A stretch of DNA of 64,000 nt from the NCBI GenBank assembly GCA_021779835.1, contig JAJXZX010000007.1:62001-126000 (forward strand). The letters are read 5' to 3'. Below are positions 38,497-48,945 of this stretch, piece after piece; position 1 is the first letter of the stretch; each line of letters begins with the position of its first letter. A model generated the notes under the pieces. It was given only the letters and a program-made list of their open reading frames with translations. It did no database searches and had not been told where the DNA came from. Position numbers and translations under genes: made by a program. The DNA comes from Pseudomonadota bacterium. Its GTDB lineage: Bacteria; Pseudomonadota; Alphaproteobacteria; Rhodobacterales; Rhodobacteraceae.

Positions 38497-38763
38497 CTAC
38501 CCGTCCTCCCGATCCGGCCGCGTCACCGGCAACCCCATCACACGGCGCGTCAGATACATCAGCGGCCGCCGGAACATCGACAAGAATGCCGCCGTCCCCG
38601 CCAGCGCCAGCCAGAACCCGTAAACCTTGCCGATCCACACGATGATGATCGGCGCCGCGATCAGCAACGCCAGCCCCGGTAGCATCTGACGCCGCATCGG
38701 CAAGATCGCCGTTACCGTCGCCGCCAGCACCCAGACTATCGCTGCAATCTCGGGTCGCATCAT
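38497..38763 (-). CDS. DUF2484 family small membrane protein 2
   Basis: 88 residues. [20 protein letters not shown] aligns with FALAMIWLVAANVLGMLPSH of the neighbour, and [14 protein letters not shown] with the basic RWPLRYLLRW tail, so the two are tandem paralogues. The start at 38763 (ATGATG) overlaps the murC stop; a longer reading to 38823 would run inside murC and is rejected. Unknown function; a conserved passenger of the mur cluster in this order. Confidence 0.75.
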   Translation of the reverse strand: MMRPEIAAIVWVLAATVTAILPMRRQMLPGLALLIAAPIIIVWIGKVYGFWLALAGTAAFLSMFRRPLMYLTRRVMGLPVTRPDREDG

Positions 38764-40166
38764 TTCGCCAACTTCTCCGGCAACGCATTGGCCCAGGCGG
38801 AAATAGAGCCTGCGCCAAGGCACACCACCATATCCCCCGGCCGCGCCTGTTCCTTTACCAGCCGCGCCAGATCATCCTCGTTCAGGATCGCCCGTGCGTG
38901 GCGATGCCCATGCGCGATCAGCCCCGCCACCAGATCATCGCGGCTCGCGCCCGCAATCGGCTCTTCGCCCGCCGCATAAACCTCGGCAATCGCCACCACG
39001 TCCGCCTCGTTGAAGCAGGTGCAGAAATCGTCGAACAGCGAATGGAGGCGCGTATACCGGTGCGGCTGATGCACGGCGATCACCCGGCCCTTGGTCGCCT
39101 GCCGCGCCGCCTTCAGCACCGCGGCAATTTCCACCGGGTGGTGGCCGTAGTCGTCGATGATGGTGACGCCGTTAACCTCGCCCACCTTGGTAAAGCGCCG
39201 GTTCACGCCGCCAAACGCCGCCAGCGCCTCGCGGATCTCGTCTTTCTTCATGCCCAGATGCCGCGCCACCGCCACCGCCGCCAAGGCGTTGGAGACGTTA
39301 TGATCCCCCGGCATCGGCAAGGTGCACCCCTCGATCATCGAGCCCTCACCCTCGCCCTGCAAAGCCACATCGAAATGTGCCACGCCCTTATCATAGGTCA
39401 GGTTGATCGCCCGCACATCGGCCTGCGCGTTAAAGCCGAACGTCACCACCCGCCGGTCGGTCAAACGCCCCACCAGCGCCTGCACCTCCGGGTGATCGGT
39501 GCAGCACACCGCCAAGCCATAAAACGGGATGTTCGACACGAAATCGGTGAACCCCTGCCGCAGCGCATCGAACGAGTGCCAATGCTCCATATGCTCGGGG
39601 TCGATGTTGGTCACGATGGCAATCGTCGCGGGCAAGCGGTTGAAGGAACCGTCGGACTCGTCCGCCTCAACCACCATCCACTCGCCCGCACCCGCCCGCG
39701 CGTTCGATCCATAGGCATGAATGATACCGCCGTTAATCACGGTCGGGTCAAACCCGCCCTTATCCAGCAATGTCGCAACCATGGTGGTTGTCGTGGTCTT
39801 GCCATGCGTTCCGGCAATCGCAATGTTCGATTTCAACCGCATCAGCTCGGCCAGCATCTCTGCCCGCCGCACCACCGGCAACTGCCGCCGCCGCGCTTCT
39901 TCCAACTCGGGGTTGCCCTTCTTGATGGCAGAGGAAATCACCACCACCGCCGCCTCACCGATATTCTCGGCGCGCTGGCCCTCGTAAAAGGTCGCGCCAA
40001 GCGTGACCAGCCGGTCGGTGATCTTCGACGCCTTCGCGTCCGATCCCTGCACGCGGTAGCCAAGCGTCATCAGAACTTCGGCAATCCCTGACATCCCGAT
40101 CCCGCCGATGCCCACAAAATGGATCGCGCCCAGCTTACCGGGAAGTTTCGTCGCAGCGTTCATCAC
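38760..40166 (-). CDS. murC: UDP-N-acetylmuramate-L-alanine ligase
   Basis: 468 residues. It adds L-Ala to UDP-MurNAc. Near the N-terminus [17 protein letters not shown] is the dinucleotide-like fold, then the ATP loop [11 protein letters not shown], and later [14 protein letters not shown], the canonical Mur-ligase motifs. Its stop overlaps the DUF2484 start, and its start overlaps the murG stop. Confidence 0.96.
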   Translation of the reverse strand: MMNAATKLPGKLGAIHFVGIGGIGMSGIAEVLMTLGYRVQGSDAKASKITDRLVTLGATFYEGQRAENIGEAAVVVISSAIKKGNPELEEARRRQLPVVRRAEMLAELMRLKSNIAIAGTHGKTTTTTMVATLLDKGGFDPTVINGGIIHAYGSNARAGAGEWMVVEADESDGSFNRLPATIAIVTNIDPEHMEHWHSFDALRQGFTDFVSNIPFYGLAVCCTDHPEVQALVGRLTDRRVVTFGFNAQADVRAINLTYDKGVAHFDVALQGEGEGSMIEGCTLPMPGDHNVSNALAAVAVARHLGMKKDEIREALAAFGGVNRRFTKVGEVNGVTIIDDYGHHPVEIAAVLKAARQATKGRVIAVHQPHRYTRLHSLFDDFCTCFNEADVVAIAEVYAAGEEPIAGASRDDLVAGLIAHGHRHARAILNEDDLARLVKEQARPGDMVVCLGAGSISAWANALPEKLAK

Positions 40167-41275
40167 GTCTCTTTCTCAACCAAAGCCTCAACCATCTCAA
40201 CCAGCCGGCCGGTTGCATCCGCCCGACCATAGCCCAACGCCGCATGCGCCATGCGCACCGCCGCGTCAGGGTTGGTCAGAACCGAGGCGATCTGCGCCTC
40301 CAGCACCGATGCATCCAGCTTCCCCTCGGGGATCAATATCGCCGCCTGCGCTTCCACCAAGCCGCGCGCGTTGGCGCTTTGATGGTCCGCCACCGCCGCC
40401 GCAAACGGGATCAGGATCGAGGGCCGCCCAACCACCGAAATATCGGCAATCGACGACGCCCCTGCGCGCGAAATCACCAACTGCGCCTCGCTCAACCGGC
40501 GCGGAATATCGGCAAAGAACGGCTGCACCTCGGCGCGGATCCCGGCTTGCCCATAGGCGGTGCTGACGCGCTCCACATCCTCTTCGCGCGCCTGATGCGC
40601 CACGCGCAAGTTGCGCCGCAGCGCCTCCGGCAAGGCGATCACCGCCGCTGGCACCACATCCGACAGGATGCGCGCCCCTTGCGAGCCGCCGATCACCACC
40701 AAGCTCATCGGATAGTCACCCGGCGGAATATAGGGCGCGCCTGCGCGCTCCAACACCGCGGCGCGCACCGGGTTGCCGGTATGCACCCCTTCAACGCCCG
40801 CAGGCAAAGCGGTCGGCCATGTCCCACAGGCAATCTTGCCCACGCGGGTGGCAAAGGCGCGGTTCACCCGCCCCAAAATCCCGTTCTGCTCATGAATCAT
40901 GCGCGGCCGCCCGGTGACTACCGCCGCGGCAAGCGCGGGAATCGTCGGATAGCCGCCAAACCCCACCACAACGGCGGGCTTGTCACGCCACATCGCCAGC
41001 ACCGCCGTCATCACACCGCCCAAGATGCGAAACGGCACCAACGCCCGCGCCAGCACACCGCCCCGCGCAAAGGTGGCAGAGGCGACCTGCACGACCTCCA
41101 CAACATGCGGAAAGCCGCCCGCATAGCGCGCGCCGCGGGCGTCGGTCGACAGCTTTACCCGCCAGCCGCGGCGCACCATCGCCTCGGCCAGCGCCTGCGC
41201 CGGAAACATATGCCCGCCCGTGCCGCCCGCTGCGATCAGCAGCAGCGGCGCAGGCTTTGCCCCGCCCGCCATCAC
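40163..41275 (-). CDS. murG: UDP-GlcNAc:lipid I glycosyltransferase
   Basis: 370 residues, GT28 peripheral membrane enzyme forming lipid II. The motifs [45 protein letters not shown] and [16 protein letters not shown] are diagnostic, as is [12 protein letters not shown] in the C-terminal domain. Overlaps murC by four bases and ftsW by four. Confidence 0.96.
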   Translation of the reverse strand: MMAGGAKPAPLLLIAAGGTGGHMFPAQALAEAMVRRGWRVKLSTDARGARYAGGFPHVVEVVQVASATFARGGVLARALVPFRILGGVMTAVLAMWRDKPAVVVGFGGYPTIPALAAAVVTGRPRMIHEQNGILGRVNRAFATRVGKIACGTWPTALPAGVEGVHTGNPVRAAVLERAGAPYIPPGDYPMSLVVIGGSQGARILSDVVPAAVIALPEALRRNLRVAHQAREEDVERVSTAYGQAGIRAEVQPFFADIPRRLSEAQLVISRAGASSIADISVVGRPSILIPFAAAVADHQSANARGLVEAQAAILIPEGKLDASVLEAQIASVLTNPDAAVRMAHAALGYGRADATGRLVEMVEALVEKET

Positions 41276-42438
41276 CGACCCCGCTTGAACAGAACGTCGC
41301 CCAGCCCACCTTGCGGGCGCACGCGCGTCAGGGCCAAAAGCATCCCCATCTCGATCCCGGTCGCGATCAGCGACGACCCGCCATAGCTGACAAACGGCAA
41401 CGTCATCCCCTTCGCCGGCAGCAACCGCACCGCAACCGAGGTGTTCACCAATGCCTGCACACCAAAGATGCAGGCCAAACCAGTGCCCGCCAGCCGCACA
41501 AACGGATCACGCTCGCGCATCAGCCGCGTCAGGCTGCGCACCACGATCGTCGTGTAGAGCCCAAGGATGAACAGAACCAACAACAGCCCGTATTCCTCTG
41601 CCGCCACCGCAATGATGAAATCGGTATGCGCGTCTGGCAGCTGCCACTTGACCTGCCCCTCGCCGACGCCGACGCCGAAGAAGCCGCCCTCTTGGATCGC
41701 GTTGGTGGCATAGCCTACTTGCGTGCGCGGATCGATGCTCGCCGACATGAAGGAATCGATGCGCTTGGCGAAGTGATCCGAATAGGTGTAGGCGGCAAAA
41801 CTGCCCGTCGCGACCAGCCCCGCCACGGCGGTCAGCAGCAGGAACGGCGCCCCCGCCACGAAATACATCACGCCCCAGGCGAACAACACCAGCGCCGCCT
41901 GCCCAAAGTCTGGCTGCGCCGCCAGAAAGCCCACCACAATCACCGCAATACCAAAGGAAAACAGCTTACCCGGCGGCCCGTTGATCTCTTGGCTCGCCGC
42001 CATCAACCAGGCGCACAGCACCACAAACCCGGGTTTCAGAAACTCCGACGGCTGGACCGAGATGAACCCCAGCGACAACCACCGCGTCGCCCCCTTGCCG
42101 AAATCCGACCCGATGAAGGGCAGCATCATGATCAACACGAAGGTGACAAGGAACCCGACCACCCCCAGCCGCCGCACCGCCTCGGGCGAGATCAGCGAGG
42201 TCAGAAACATCGCCACCATCGCCAGCGCGCCAAAGATCGCCTGTCGCTCTACATAATGGAACGGCGGCAATCCGTTGCGCTGCGCCAGGGGGACCGAGGC
42301 CGCGAGGCCCAGCAACAGCCCCATCCCCACCAGTAGCAGAATACAGGCCAGCGACCACTTGTCGATCGTCCGCCACCACCGGGGAAGGATCGGTTCACCT
42401 GCCCGCGAAGGCGCGGTGCCATACACCATCTCTGTCAT
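41272..42438 (-). CDS. ftsW: Septal peptidoglycan polymerase FtsW
   Basis: 388 residues with about ten membrane segments. SEDS-family glycosyltransferase working with FtsI. Conserved parts include [40 protein letters not shown] and the C-terminal [19 protein letters not shown]. The Asp of QPDFGQ-type block and the PSE motif are expected catalytic features. Overlaps murG by four bases; 115 bases separate it from the phosphatase gene. Confidence 0.95.
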   Translation of the reverse strand: MTEMVYGTAPSRAGEPILPRWWRTIDKWSLACILLLVGMGLLLGLAASVPLAQRNGLPPFHYVERQAIFGALAMVAMFLTSLISPEAVRRLGVVGFLVTFVLIMMLPFIGSDFGKGATRWLSLGFISVQPSEFLKPGFVVLCAWLMAASQEINGPPGKLFSFGIAVIVVGFLAAQPDFGQAALVLFAWGVMYFVAGAPFLLLTAVAGLVATGSFAAYTYSDHFAKRIDSFMSASIDPRTQVGYATNAIQEGGFFGVGVGEGQVKWQLPDAHTDFIIAVAAEEYGLLLVLFILGLYTTIVVRSLTRLMRERDPFVRLAGTGLACIFGVQALVNTSVAVRLLPAKGMTLPFVSYGGSSLIATGIEMGMLLALTRVRPQGGLGDVLFKRGR

Positions 42439-42553
42439 CGAAATACCGCTCTACTGCCTCAGAACCGCCCGTTTACCGGGTCTCGGGCGGAAGTGTAGCA
42501 ACGATACCCCCGTAACGCTAGTGGGAAGGCAGCAGCGCAGGAGCGGCGGCGGG

Positions 42554-43177
42554 CTACACCGCAGGCGCGGAAACAAACGCCACCCGCGGCGCCACCTCCA
42601 CCCTCGCCTTCAGCTCAGCCAGATCGATCGCCTCGACATAGCGTGTCAGGTTCAGCCAGATGAGGTGAAAGCCAAAGCCGCCCTGCGTCATCTCTGCCAA
42701 AGCCGCCTCGCGGCTCCAGCCTTGATAGATGATGCGCCACAAGGCAATCACCGTGCCGGTGCGGTCGGCGCCGTGGGTGCAATGGATCAACACCGGCCCG
42801 CGCGCCTCGGCCTGCCGCAGGGCGCTTAGCGCCTCCACCACCCGCGCCGAATGCTCCTCTCGGATCGCCCGCGTCATCATCATAACGTGATGAAGCTGCA
42901 AGTCCGTCCCCGCCGCCAAGGGCGTATCATCGATCGTGCGACGAATATTGATCACCCGGCGCAAACCCACCGCGGCAAGGTTGCGAAACCCCACCGCATT
43001 CGGCTGCGCGCTCCGGTAGATCCGGTCCGTCACCCGGTGCAGATTGGGCGCGCCCTCCATCGCGACCGGCATCGCCCAGTCACGCGGACGCGCCAGCGCC
43101 ACCTGCGCGCGTAACGCAATCGGAGCCGCCGCCACCAACCCCAACGCCCCCCGCCGCGTATGCCCGCTTTCCGTCAT
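42554..43177 (-). CDS. Tat-targeted dual-specificity/tyrosine phosphatase-like protein
   Basis: 207 residues. The P-loop HCTHGADRTG carries nucleophile C133 and R139 (C-x5-R). The N-terminus HTRRGALGLVAAAPIALRAQVALA looks like a twin-arginine signal, so it would act in the periplasm. VTDRIYRSAQPN is the typical start of atypical DSP/CinA-like phosphatases (pfam DSPc or Y_phosphatase3). It sits between ftsW and murD, which is unusual; a role in lipid pyrophosphate recycling is conceivable. Its own 5' gap has an inverted repeat. Confidence 0.78.
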   Translation of the reverse strand: MTESGHTRRGALGLVAAAPIALRAQVALARPRDWAMPVAMEGAPNLHRVTDRIYRSAQPNAVGFRNLAAVGLRRVINIRRTIDDTPLAAGTDLQLHHVMMMTRAIREEHSARVVEALSALRQAEARGPVLIHCTHGADRTGTVIALWRIIYQGWSREAALAEMTQGGFGFHLIWLNLTRYVEAIDLAELKARVEVAPRVAFVSAPAV

Positions 43178-43326
43178 ACCGCCCTCAAGCCCATCACCGC
43201 AATCGCGGGGTTTTTAGCAGAGCCAACCACGAAACACGACCACACAAAGACGCCCGGGATGGCGGGGTAAAGCCAGCCCCGGCCGCACTCTTCGTTGCGC
43301 TGCGACAGCCAAATCGCGTCATTCAG

Positions 43327-43381
43327 AGGTTAGTGTTTGGATGCCATACAGTCGCAACCGTTTGAAAAAATGCACTAACCT
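43327..43381. promoter_or_regulatory. Spaced inverted repeat between murD and the phosphatase gene
   Basis: AGGTTAGTG (43327-43335) and CACTAACCT (43373-43381) are perfect complements 37 bases apart, in the 213-base gap upstream of the phosphatase start (43177) and downstream of murD. It may be a looped operator pair or chance. The rest of the gap shows nothing further. Confidence 0.35.
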
Positions 43382-43390
43382 AGATCCACC

Positions 43391-44791
43391 CTAGCCAATC
43401 AGCGCCTTCACCCGCGCGGTAAAATCCTCGCCCCGTTTCTCAAAGTTCGGATATTGATCGAAACTCGCCGCCGCGGGCGCCAGCAAAACCACCTCTCCCG
43501 CCACCGCCTCCTCTGCCGCCCGCGCAACCGCCCGCTCCATCGTCTCGCAAATCTCGTGCGGCGTGTCGCCCAACTGAAGCGCAAAATCGCGCGCCGAGTG
43601 GCCGATCAGGTAAGCCTTCACCACCGCCCCCAAATCCGGCACCAGCCCGACAATTCCGCCCTCTTTCCCCAAGCCTCCAGCAATCCAACGGATGCGGGAA
43701 AACGCCTGCAACGCCTTCGCTGCGCTATCGACGTTGGTCGCCTTCGAGTCGTTGACGAACCGAACCCCGCCGCGCTCACCGATCAGCTGACTGCGATGCG
43801 GCAGCCCCTCGAACGAGTGAAACGCCTGCTCGATCAATTTCGGGGCGACCCCAAGGCTCCGCACCGCCGCATAGGCAGCACAGGCGTTTTGATGGTTATG
43901 CGCCCCCGGCAACCCCGAGACCTCGCGCAGGTCGATCGAGGCGATCTGCTTGCCACGCCGATATTCCGACAAGAACCCCTTGCGCGCGAACACCGACCAG
44001 CCCGCCCCCTCCAGCTTTTGCCCGGAGGAGATACGGATCACCCGGTCATCCCCCGGCCCCTCGCTCAGTTGATTGGCGAGATAGCGCCCCTCGACCTCGT
44101 CCACCCCGATCACCGCGCGATCCGGTCCGCCCTCGGCAAACAGCCGCCGCTTCGCCGCGAAATATCCACCCATGCCGCCGTGCCGATCCAGATGATCCGG
44201 CGACAGATTGGTGAACACCGCCACATCCGGCGTCAGCGCGCGGGCAAGGTCGGTCTGATAGCTGGACAGTTCCAGCACCACCACCTCGCCCGCGACCGCC
44301 GGATCAATGTCCAGCACACCGCGCCCGATATTGCCCGCCATCTGCGTCGGCCGCCCCGCGACCTTTAGGATGTGATGGATCAACGCCGTGGTGGTCGATT
44401 TCCCGTTCGACCCGGTCACAGCGACAACTTTTGGCATCTGGTCGAAATTGTCCCACTCTGGCAGCGCCCAAGACCGGAAAAACAGACCAATATCGTTATC
44501 GACCGGCACGCCCAGATCGAGCGCCCGCGCGATGACCTTGTTCGGCGTGGGGTAAAGATGCGGAATGCCGGGACTGGTAATCAGCGCCGCGACCCCCTCA
44601 AACGCCGTCGCACGGGTCAGGTCGGTCAGGGTGAAGCCCTCTGCCTCGGCCTTGGCGCGCGCCTCGGGGCTGTCGTCCCACAAAAGCGCCTCTGCCCCGC
44701 CCGCCGCCAGTGCCCGCGCGGTGGCCAGACCAGAGCGGCCCAAGCCCAGAACGGCAACCTTGCGGCCTTCATACCCACGCACCGGAATCAT
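43391..44791 (-). CDS. murD: UDP-N-acetylmuramoyl-L-alanine-D-glutamate ligase
   Basis: 466 residues. Adds D-Glu to UDP-MurNAc-L-Ala. It has [20 protein letters not shown] at the N-terminus, ATP loop [18 protein letters not shown], and later [19 protein letters not shown]. The start at 44791 is chosen for [18 protein letters not shown]; a longer frame to 44848 would add 19 residues with no counterpart. Follows mraY on the same strand after 90 bases. Confidence 0.95.
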   Translation of the reverse strand: MIPVRGYEGRKVAVLGLGRSGLATARALAAGGAEALLWDDSPEARAKAEAEGFTLTDLTRATAFEGVAALITSPGIPHLYPTPNKVIARALDLGVPVDNDIGLFFRSWALPEWDNFDQMPKVVAVTGSNGKSTTTALIHHILKVAGRPTQMAGNIGRGVLDIDPAVAGEVVVLELSSYQTDLARALTPDVAVFTNLSPDHLDRHGGMGGYFAAKRRLFAEGGPDRAVIGVDEVEGRYLANQLSEGPGDDRVIRISSGQKLEGAGWSVFARKGFLSEYRRGKQIASIDLREVSGLPGAHNHQNACAAYAAVRSLGVAPKLIEQAFHSFEGLPHRSQLIGERGGVRFVNDSKATNVDSAAKALQAFSRIRWIAGGLGKEGGIVGLVPDLGAVVKAYLIGHSARDFALQLGDTPHEICETMERAVARAAEEAVAGEVVLLAPAAASFDQYPNFEKRGEDFTARVKALIG

Positions 44792-44881
44792 GTTCGCCCC
44801 CTTGGATTGATTGGCGCGACAATGCCCACCCAGCCCCCACCTGCGCAAGAGAGGGCGGCAGACCGCCCGCAGCCGCCCGCC

Positions 44882-45964
44882 TTAGCGCAGCTTCAGCGTG
44901 GCAAGCCCGATCAGGCCCAACACAAGACTGATGATCCAAAAGCGGATCACGATCTGTGGTTCAGCCCAGCCCTTTTTCTCAAAATGGTGGTGGATCGGCG
45001 CCATCAGGAACACGCGTTTTCCGGTGCGCTTGAAATAGGCGACCTGAATGATCACCGACATCGCCTCCACCACGAACAGCCCGCCGATGATTGCCAGTTC
45101 AATCTCGTGCTTGGTCGAGACCGCAATTGCACCCAGCGCGCCACCCAGCGCCAAAGACCCGGTATCGCCCATGAACACCGCCGCCGGGGGCGCATTATAC
45201 CACAGGAACCCGAGGCCGCCGCCGATCAGGCCAGAGACAAAGATCAACAGCTCGCCCGTGCCCGGCACATAGTGGATGTCGAGGTACTCCGAATAGTCGA
45301 TCCGCCCGACCGCATAGGAAATCACGCCCAGCGTGCCGGCCGCGATCATCACCGGCATGATGGCAAGCCCGTCCAACCCGTCTGTCAGGTTCACCGCATT
45401 CGCCGCGCCAACGATCACCACCATGGCAAACGGCACATAGAACCAACCAAGGTTAATCAGCACTCTCTTGAAGAACGGCACCGCCAGATGATTGGTCAAT
45501 TCCACCGGCTGCGCATGTGTTGCGGCATAAGCTGCAAGCCCGGCGATCAGCAGTCCCAACAGGAACCGCGTACGGCTCGACACGCCTTTTGTGTTGTTCT
45601 TGGTGACCTTTTTCCAGTCGTCGGCAAAGCCGATCAGCCCAAAACCCAGCGTCACCAGCAGCACGATCCAGACATAGACATTGTCCAGCCGCGCCCACAG
45701 TAACGTCGAGAAGGTCAGCGCGCCAAGGATCAGCACCCCCCCCATCGTCGGTGTGCCCGCTTTGACGAAATGGGTCTGCGGCCCGTCCACCCGGATCGGC
45801 TGGCCCTTTTTCTGACGCGCCCGCAGGAAGTTAATCATCGGTTGCCCGAAAATGAACCCGAACAGCAGCGCCGTGAAGAACGCCGCCCCAGCGCGGAACG
45901 TGATATAGCGGAACAGATTGAAAATCCCGCCGCTGTCAGAAAACTGGCTTAGCCAATACAACAT
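44882..45964 (-). CDS. mraY: Phospho-N-acetylmuramoyl-pentapeptide transferase
   Basis: 360 residues, ten membrane segments; forms lipid I on undecaprenyl phosphate. Hallmarks are [10 protein letters not shown], the DDWKK block, [14 protein letters not shown] with the catalytic Asp residues, and [12 protein letters not shown]. It begins directly after the murF stop (TGA ATG). Confidence 0.96.
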   Translation of the reverse strand: MLYWLSQFSDSGGIFNLFRYITFRAGAAFFTALLFGFIFGQPMINFLRARQKKGQPIRVDGPQTHFVKAGTPTMGGVLILGALTFSTLLWARLDNVYVWIVLLVTLGFGLIGFADDWKKVTKNNTKGVSSRTRFLLGLLIAGLAAYAATHAQPVELTNHLAVPFFKRVLINLGWFYVPFAMVVIVGAANAVNLTDGLDGLAIMPVMIAAGTLGVISYAVGRIDYSEYLDIHYVPGTGELLIFVSGLIGGGLGFLWYNAPPAAVFMGDTGSLALGGALGAIAVSTKHEIELAIIGGLFVVEAMSVIIQVAYFKRTGKRVFLMAPIHHHFEKKGWAEPQIVIRFWIISLVLGLIGLATLKLR

Positions 45965-47413
45965 TCACTCGACCCCTCGCGACCCTGCCGCGCTCGCTTG
46001 ACCCAATTTGCGCAAGGCGTCAACAACCAGACTGACCTTGGAGCCTTTGGAGCCTTTGATCAGCACAACATCGCCTGCGTCCACCAGCCGATGCGCTTCA
46101 GCCGCCAGCTCCTGTGCGGTTTCATGCCAAAGGCCGCGCTTTGGTTTCGGCAGCGCCTCCCACAGCGCGCGCATGCGCGGCCCAACGCAATGCACCATCG
46201 CGATGCGTGCCATCATCGGGTGGTTGGCGATCGCGCGGTGCAACTCGGCCTCTTGGGGCCCTAGTTCAAGCATATCGCCCAACACCGCAATACGCCGCCC
46301 TAAGGCAACGCGACCCACGCCATCGGTCGGCTCTGCGGCACCCAGCACGTCCAACGCCGCCGCCATCGAGGCGGGGTTGGCGTTGAACGCATCGTCGATC
46401 AGATCGAACGACAGCGTGTCATAAACCACATCCAGCACGATCCGTTCGCGCGCGCCACGCCCTGCGGGCGGTTCCCACAGCCCGATGTCGCAGGTCGCGA
46501 GCCCAAGATCCAGGCTCAGCGCCTCGGCAACGGCCAGCACACCCAAAGCGTTCATCGCAAAATGGCGGCCGGCCGATTGCACCTTCAGCAAGATCGGCGT
46601 GCCCGCCGCCGTGGCGCGCACGATGGTCGCATCGCGCGCCATCTGCACCTCGCCCAGCCGGTAGCGCGCGCGCGGGCTCGCGCCAAACAGCATCACCTCG
46701 GCGCCAACAGCCTCGGCGGCCGCCACCAGAATCGGCGTCACCTCGAGATCGGCGTTCAGCACCGCGACGCCATGGGGCTCCAGCCCTTGCAGGATCGCGG
46801 CCTTCTCGTGCGCAATCGCCGCAACGTCGGCGAACGCCTCCAGATGCGCCGCGGCCACCGTGGTAATCATCGCCACATGCGGGCGCGCCATCTTCGCCAG
46901 CGGCGCGATTTCGCCGGGATGGTTCATCCCGATCTCGATCACCGCAAATTCCGTATCGCGCGGCATCCGCGCCAGTGTCAGCGGCACGCCCCAGTGGTTG
47001 TTATAGCTGGCCTCGGCGGCATGAACCCGCCCTTGCCCGCCCAAAACCGCGCGCAGCATTTCCTTGGTCGAGGTCTTGCCCACCGATCCGGTCACCCCCA
47101 CCACCTTGGCCGCCGTGCGCGCCCGTGCGGCTACTCCCAAGGCACCCAAAGCCACCAGCACATCCGGCACGATCAGCAGGGGCGCATCGTCTGCCACGCC
47201 CTCTGGCCGGTGCGTGACCAGCGCCGCGGCAGCCCCTTTGGCCAAGGCCTGCGCGACAAACTCATGCCCATCGCGCACATCTTTCAGCGCCACAAACAGA
47301 TCGCCATGCTCCAGCGTGCGCGTGTCGATCGACACGCCGCTGGCCATGAACGCGCGCGTCACCGTGCCGCCAGTTGCCGCCGCAGCTTCGGCAGAGGTCC
47401 ACAATGCCGTCAT
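45965..47413 (-). CDS. murF: UDP-MurNAc-tripeptide-D-alanyl-D-alanine ligase
   Basis: 482 residues. Adds D-Ala-D-Ala. GVSIDTRTLEHGDLFVAL, ATP loop GVTGSVGKTSTKEML, and DDAFNANPASMAAALDVL are typical. The start overlaps the murE stop by four bases; the stop abuts mraY. Confidence 0.95.
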   Translation of the reverse strand: MTALWTSAEAAAATGGTVTRAFMASGVSIDTRTLEHGDLFVALKDVRDGHEFVAQALAKGAAAALVTHRPEGVADDAPLLIVPDVLVALGALGVAARARTAAKVVGVTGSVGKTSTKEMLRAVLGGQGRVHAAEASYNNHWGVPLTLARMPRDTEFAVIEIGMNHPGEIAPLAKMARPHVAMITTVAAAHLEAFADVAAIAHEKAAILQGLEPHGVAVLNADLEVTPILVAAAEAVGAEVMLFGASPRARYRLGEVQMARDATIVRATAAGTPILLKVQSAGRHFAMNALGVLAVAEALSLDLGLATCDIGLWEPPAGRGARERIVLDVVYDTLSFDLIDDAFNANPASMAAALDVLGAAEPTDGVGRVALGRRIAVLGDMLELGPQEAELHRAIANHPMMARIAMVHCVGPRMRALWEALPKPKRGLWHETAQELAAEAHRLVDAGDVVLIKGSKGSKVSLVVDALRKLGQASAAGSRGVE

Positions 47414-48903
47414 GTTCTCATCCCATCCAGCGCCGCCACCGCGACGCTTGCCTGTTCCACATCGTCGAACGGGTAGACGTCGGTGCCGATCACCTGCCCG
47501 CTTTCATGCCCCTTGCCCGCGATCAACAGCGCATCGCCCGGCCCCAGCGCATCGACACCGCGCAGGATCGCCTCAGCCCGGTCGCCGACCTCGTTCGCCT
47601 CAGGGCACGCGGCCATGATCGCTGCGCGGATGCTCGCCGGATCTTCGGATCGCGGGTTGTCATCGGTCACGAACTGCACATCGGCATTGGCCGCCGCCGC
47701 CGCCCCCATCAACGGCCGCTTGCCGCGATCGCGGTCGCCGCCCGCGCCGAACACCACCACAAGGCGCCCCAGCACATGCGGGCGCAGCGCCTTCAGCGCG
47801 GTCTCGATCGCATCGGGCGTATGCGCATAATCGACGAACACAGCCGCGCCATTGGCCCGCGTCGCCGCAAGCTGCATCCGCCCGCGCACCGTGGTCAGCC
47901 GGTCCAGCACCGCGAAAATCGCATCGGGTTCAGCTCCCGCCGCGATCACCAGCCCAACAGCGACTAGCACATTTTCTGCCTGAAACCCGCCAATCAAGCC
48001 AAGCCGAACCTGCTTGGCTTGTCCTTTCCAGACAAATCGCAAATCCTGCCCCGTCGCATCAAAGCGCTGGCCAAGGATGCGCAGGTCGCAGGCCTCGCCA
48101 TGGCCGACGCCGATCACGTCTTGCCCCCGCGCCCGGGCAATCGCCGCAACTTCGGCGCCTTTCGGGTCGTTCAGGTTCACCACGGCAACGCCATCTTCCG
48201 GCAGCACACGGGTGAAAAGCCCCATCTTTGCAGCAAAGTAGGCGTCGAAAGTGATGTGGTAGTCCAGATGATCCTGGGTGAAATTGGTAAACGCCGCCGC
48301 GCGCAGCCGCACACCATCCAGCCGCCGCTGATCCAACCCGTGTGACGAGGCCTCCATCGCCGCATGTGTGACGCCCGCCGCCGCAGCAGCGGCCAGTGCC
48401 GCGTGCAGCGTGATTGCATCCGGCGTCGTGTGATGCAGCGGCGCTTCCCAAGCGCCCTCGATCCCCGTCGTGCCAACATTGATCGCGCTTTCCCCCAGCG
48501 CGGTCCAGATCTGGCGCGTGAAGCTCGCCACACTGGTCTTGCCATTGGTGCCGGTCACCGCAACCATCACCTCTGGCTGCGCGCCAAACCACAGCGCCGC
48601 GGCCTGCGCCAAAGCCGCGCGCGGCTCTTCCACCACGACCACCGCCACGCCTGAGGCCGCCAGCGCTTCAGCCGCCAGCCGCGCGCCCTCCGGGTCGGTC
48701 AGCACGGCAGCGGCCTCCGCCGCCAGCACCGCCGGTATGAACGCAGCGCCATGCACCTTGGCTCCGGGCAAAGCGGCGAACATCATGCCAGGGCGCACGG
48801 CCCGGCTGTCCACCGCCACACCGCTCACCAACGCGTCACGCCCGCCTCGCGCCGTCAGGCCAAGCGCGACAAGCGTCTTTGGGGCCATAGCCTCCACCAT
48901 CAT
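47410..48903 (-). CDS. murE: UDP-MurNAc-L-Ala-D-Glu:meso-diaminopimelate ligase
   Basis: 497 residues. Adds the third residue; the motif DNPRSEDP near the C-terminus is the DAP-specific DNPR block, so meso-DAP is predicted. Also present are VAVDSRAVRPGMMFAAL and VTGTNGKTSVASF. Starts at 48903 and 48888 are both possible. It lies 42 bases after the ftsI stop. Confidence 0.95.
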   Translation of the reverse strand: MMVEAMAPKTLVALGLTARGGRDALVSGVAVDSRAVRPGMMFAALPGAKVHGAAFIPAVLAAEAAAVLTDPEGARLAAEALAASGVAVVVVEEPRAALAQAAALWFGAQPEVMVAVTGTNGKTSVASFTRQIWTALGESAINVGTTGIEGAWEAPLHHTTPDAITLHAALAAAAAAGVTHAAMEASSHGLDQRRLDGVRLRAAAFTNFTQDHLDYHITFDAYFAAKMGLFTRVLPEDGVAVVNLNDPKGAEVAAIARARGQDVIGVGHGEACDLRILGQRFDATGQDLRFVWKGQAKQVRLGLIGGFQAENVLVAVGLVIAAGAEPDAIFAVLDRLTTVRGRMQLAATRANGAAVFVDYAHTPDAIETALKALRPHVLGRLVVVFGAGGDRDRGKRPLMGAAAAANADVQFVTDDNPRSEDPASIRAAIMAACPEANEVGDRAEAILRGVDALGPGDALLIAGKGHESGQVIGTDVYPFDDVEQASVAVAALDGMRT

Positions 48904-48945
48904 CCATCAGCCTTCTTACTTTTCAGCCAGCCCCGTGGGGCCGCT

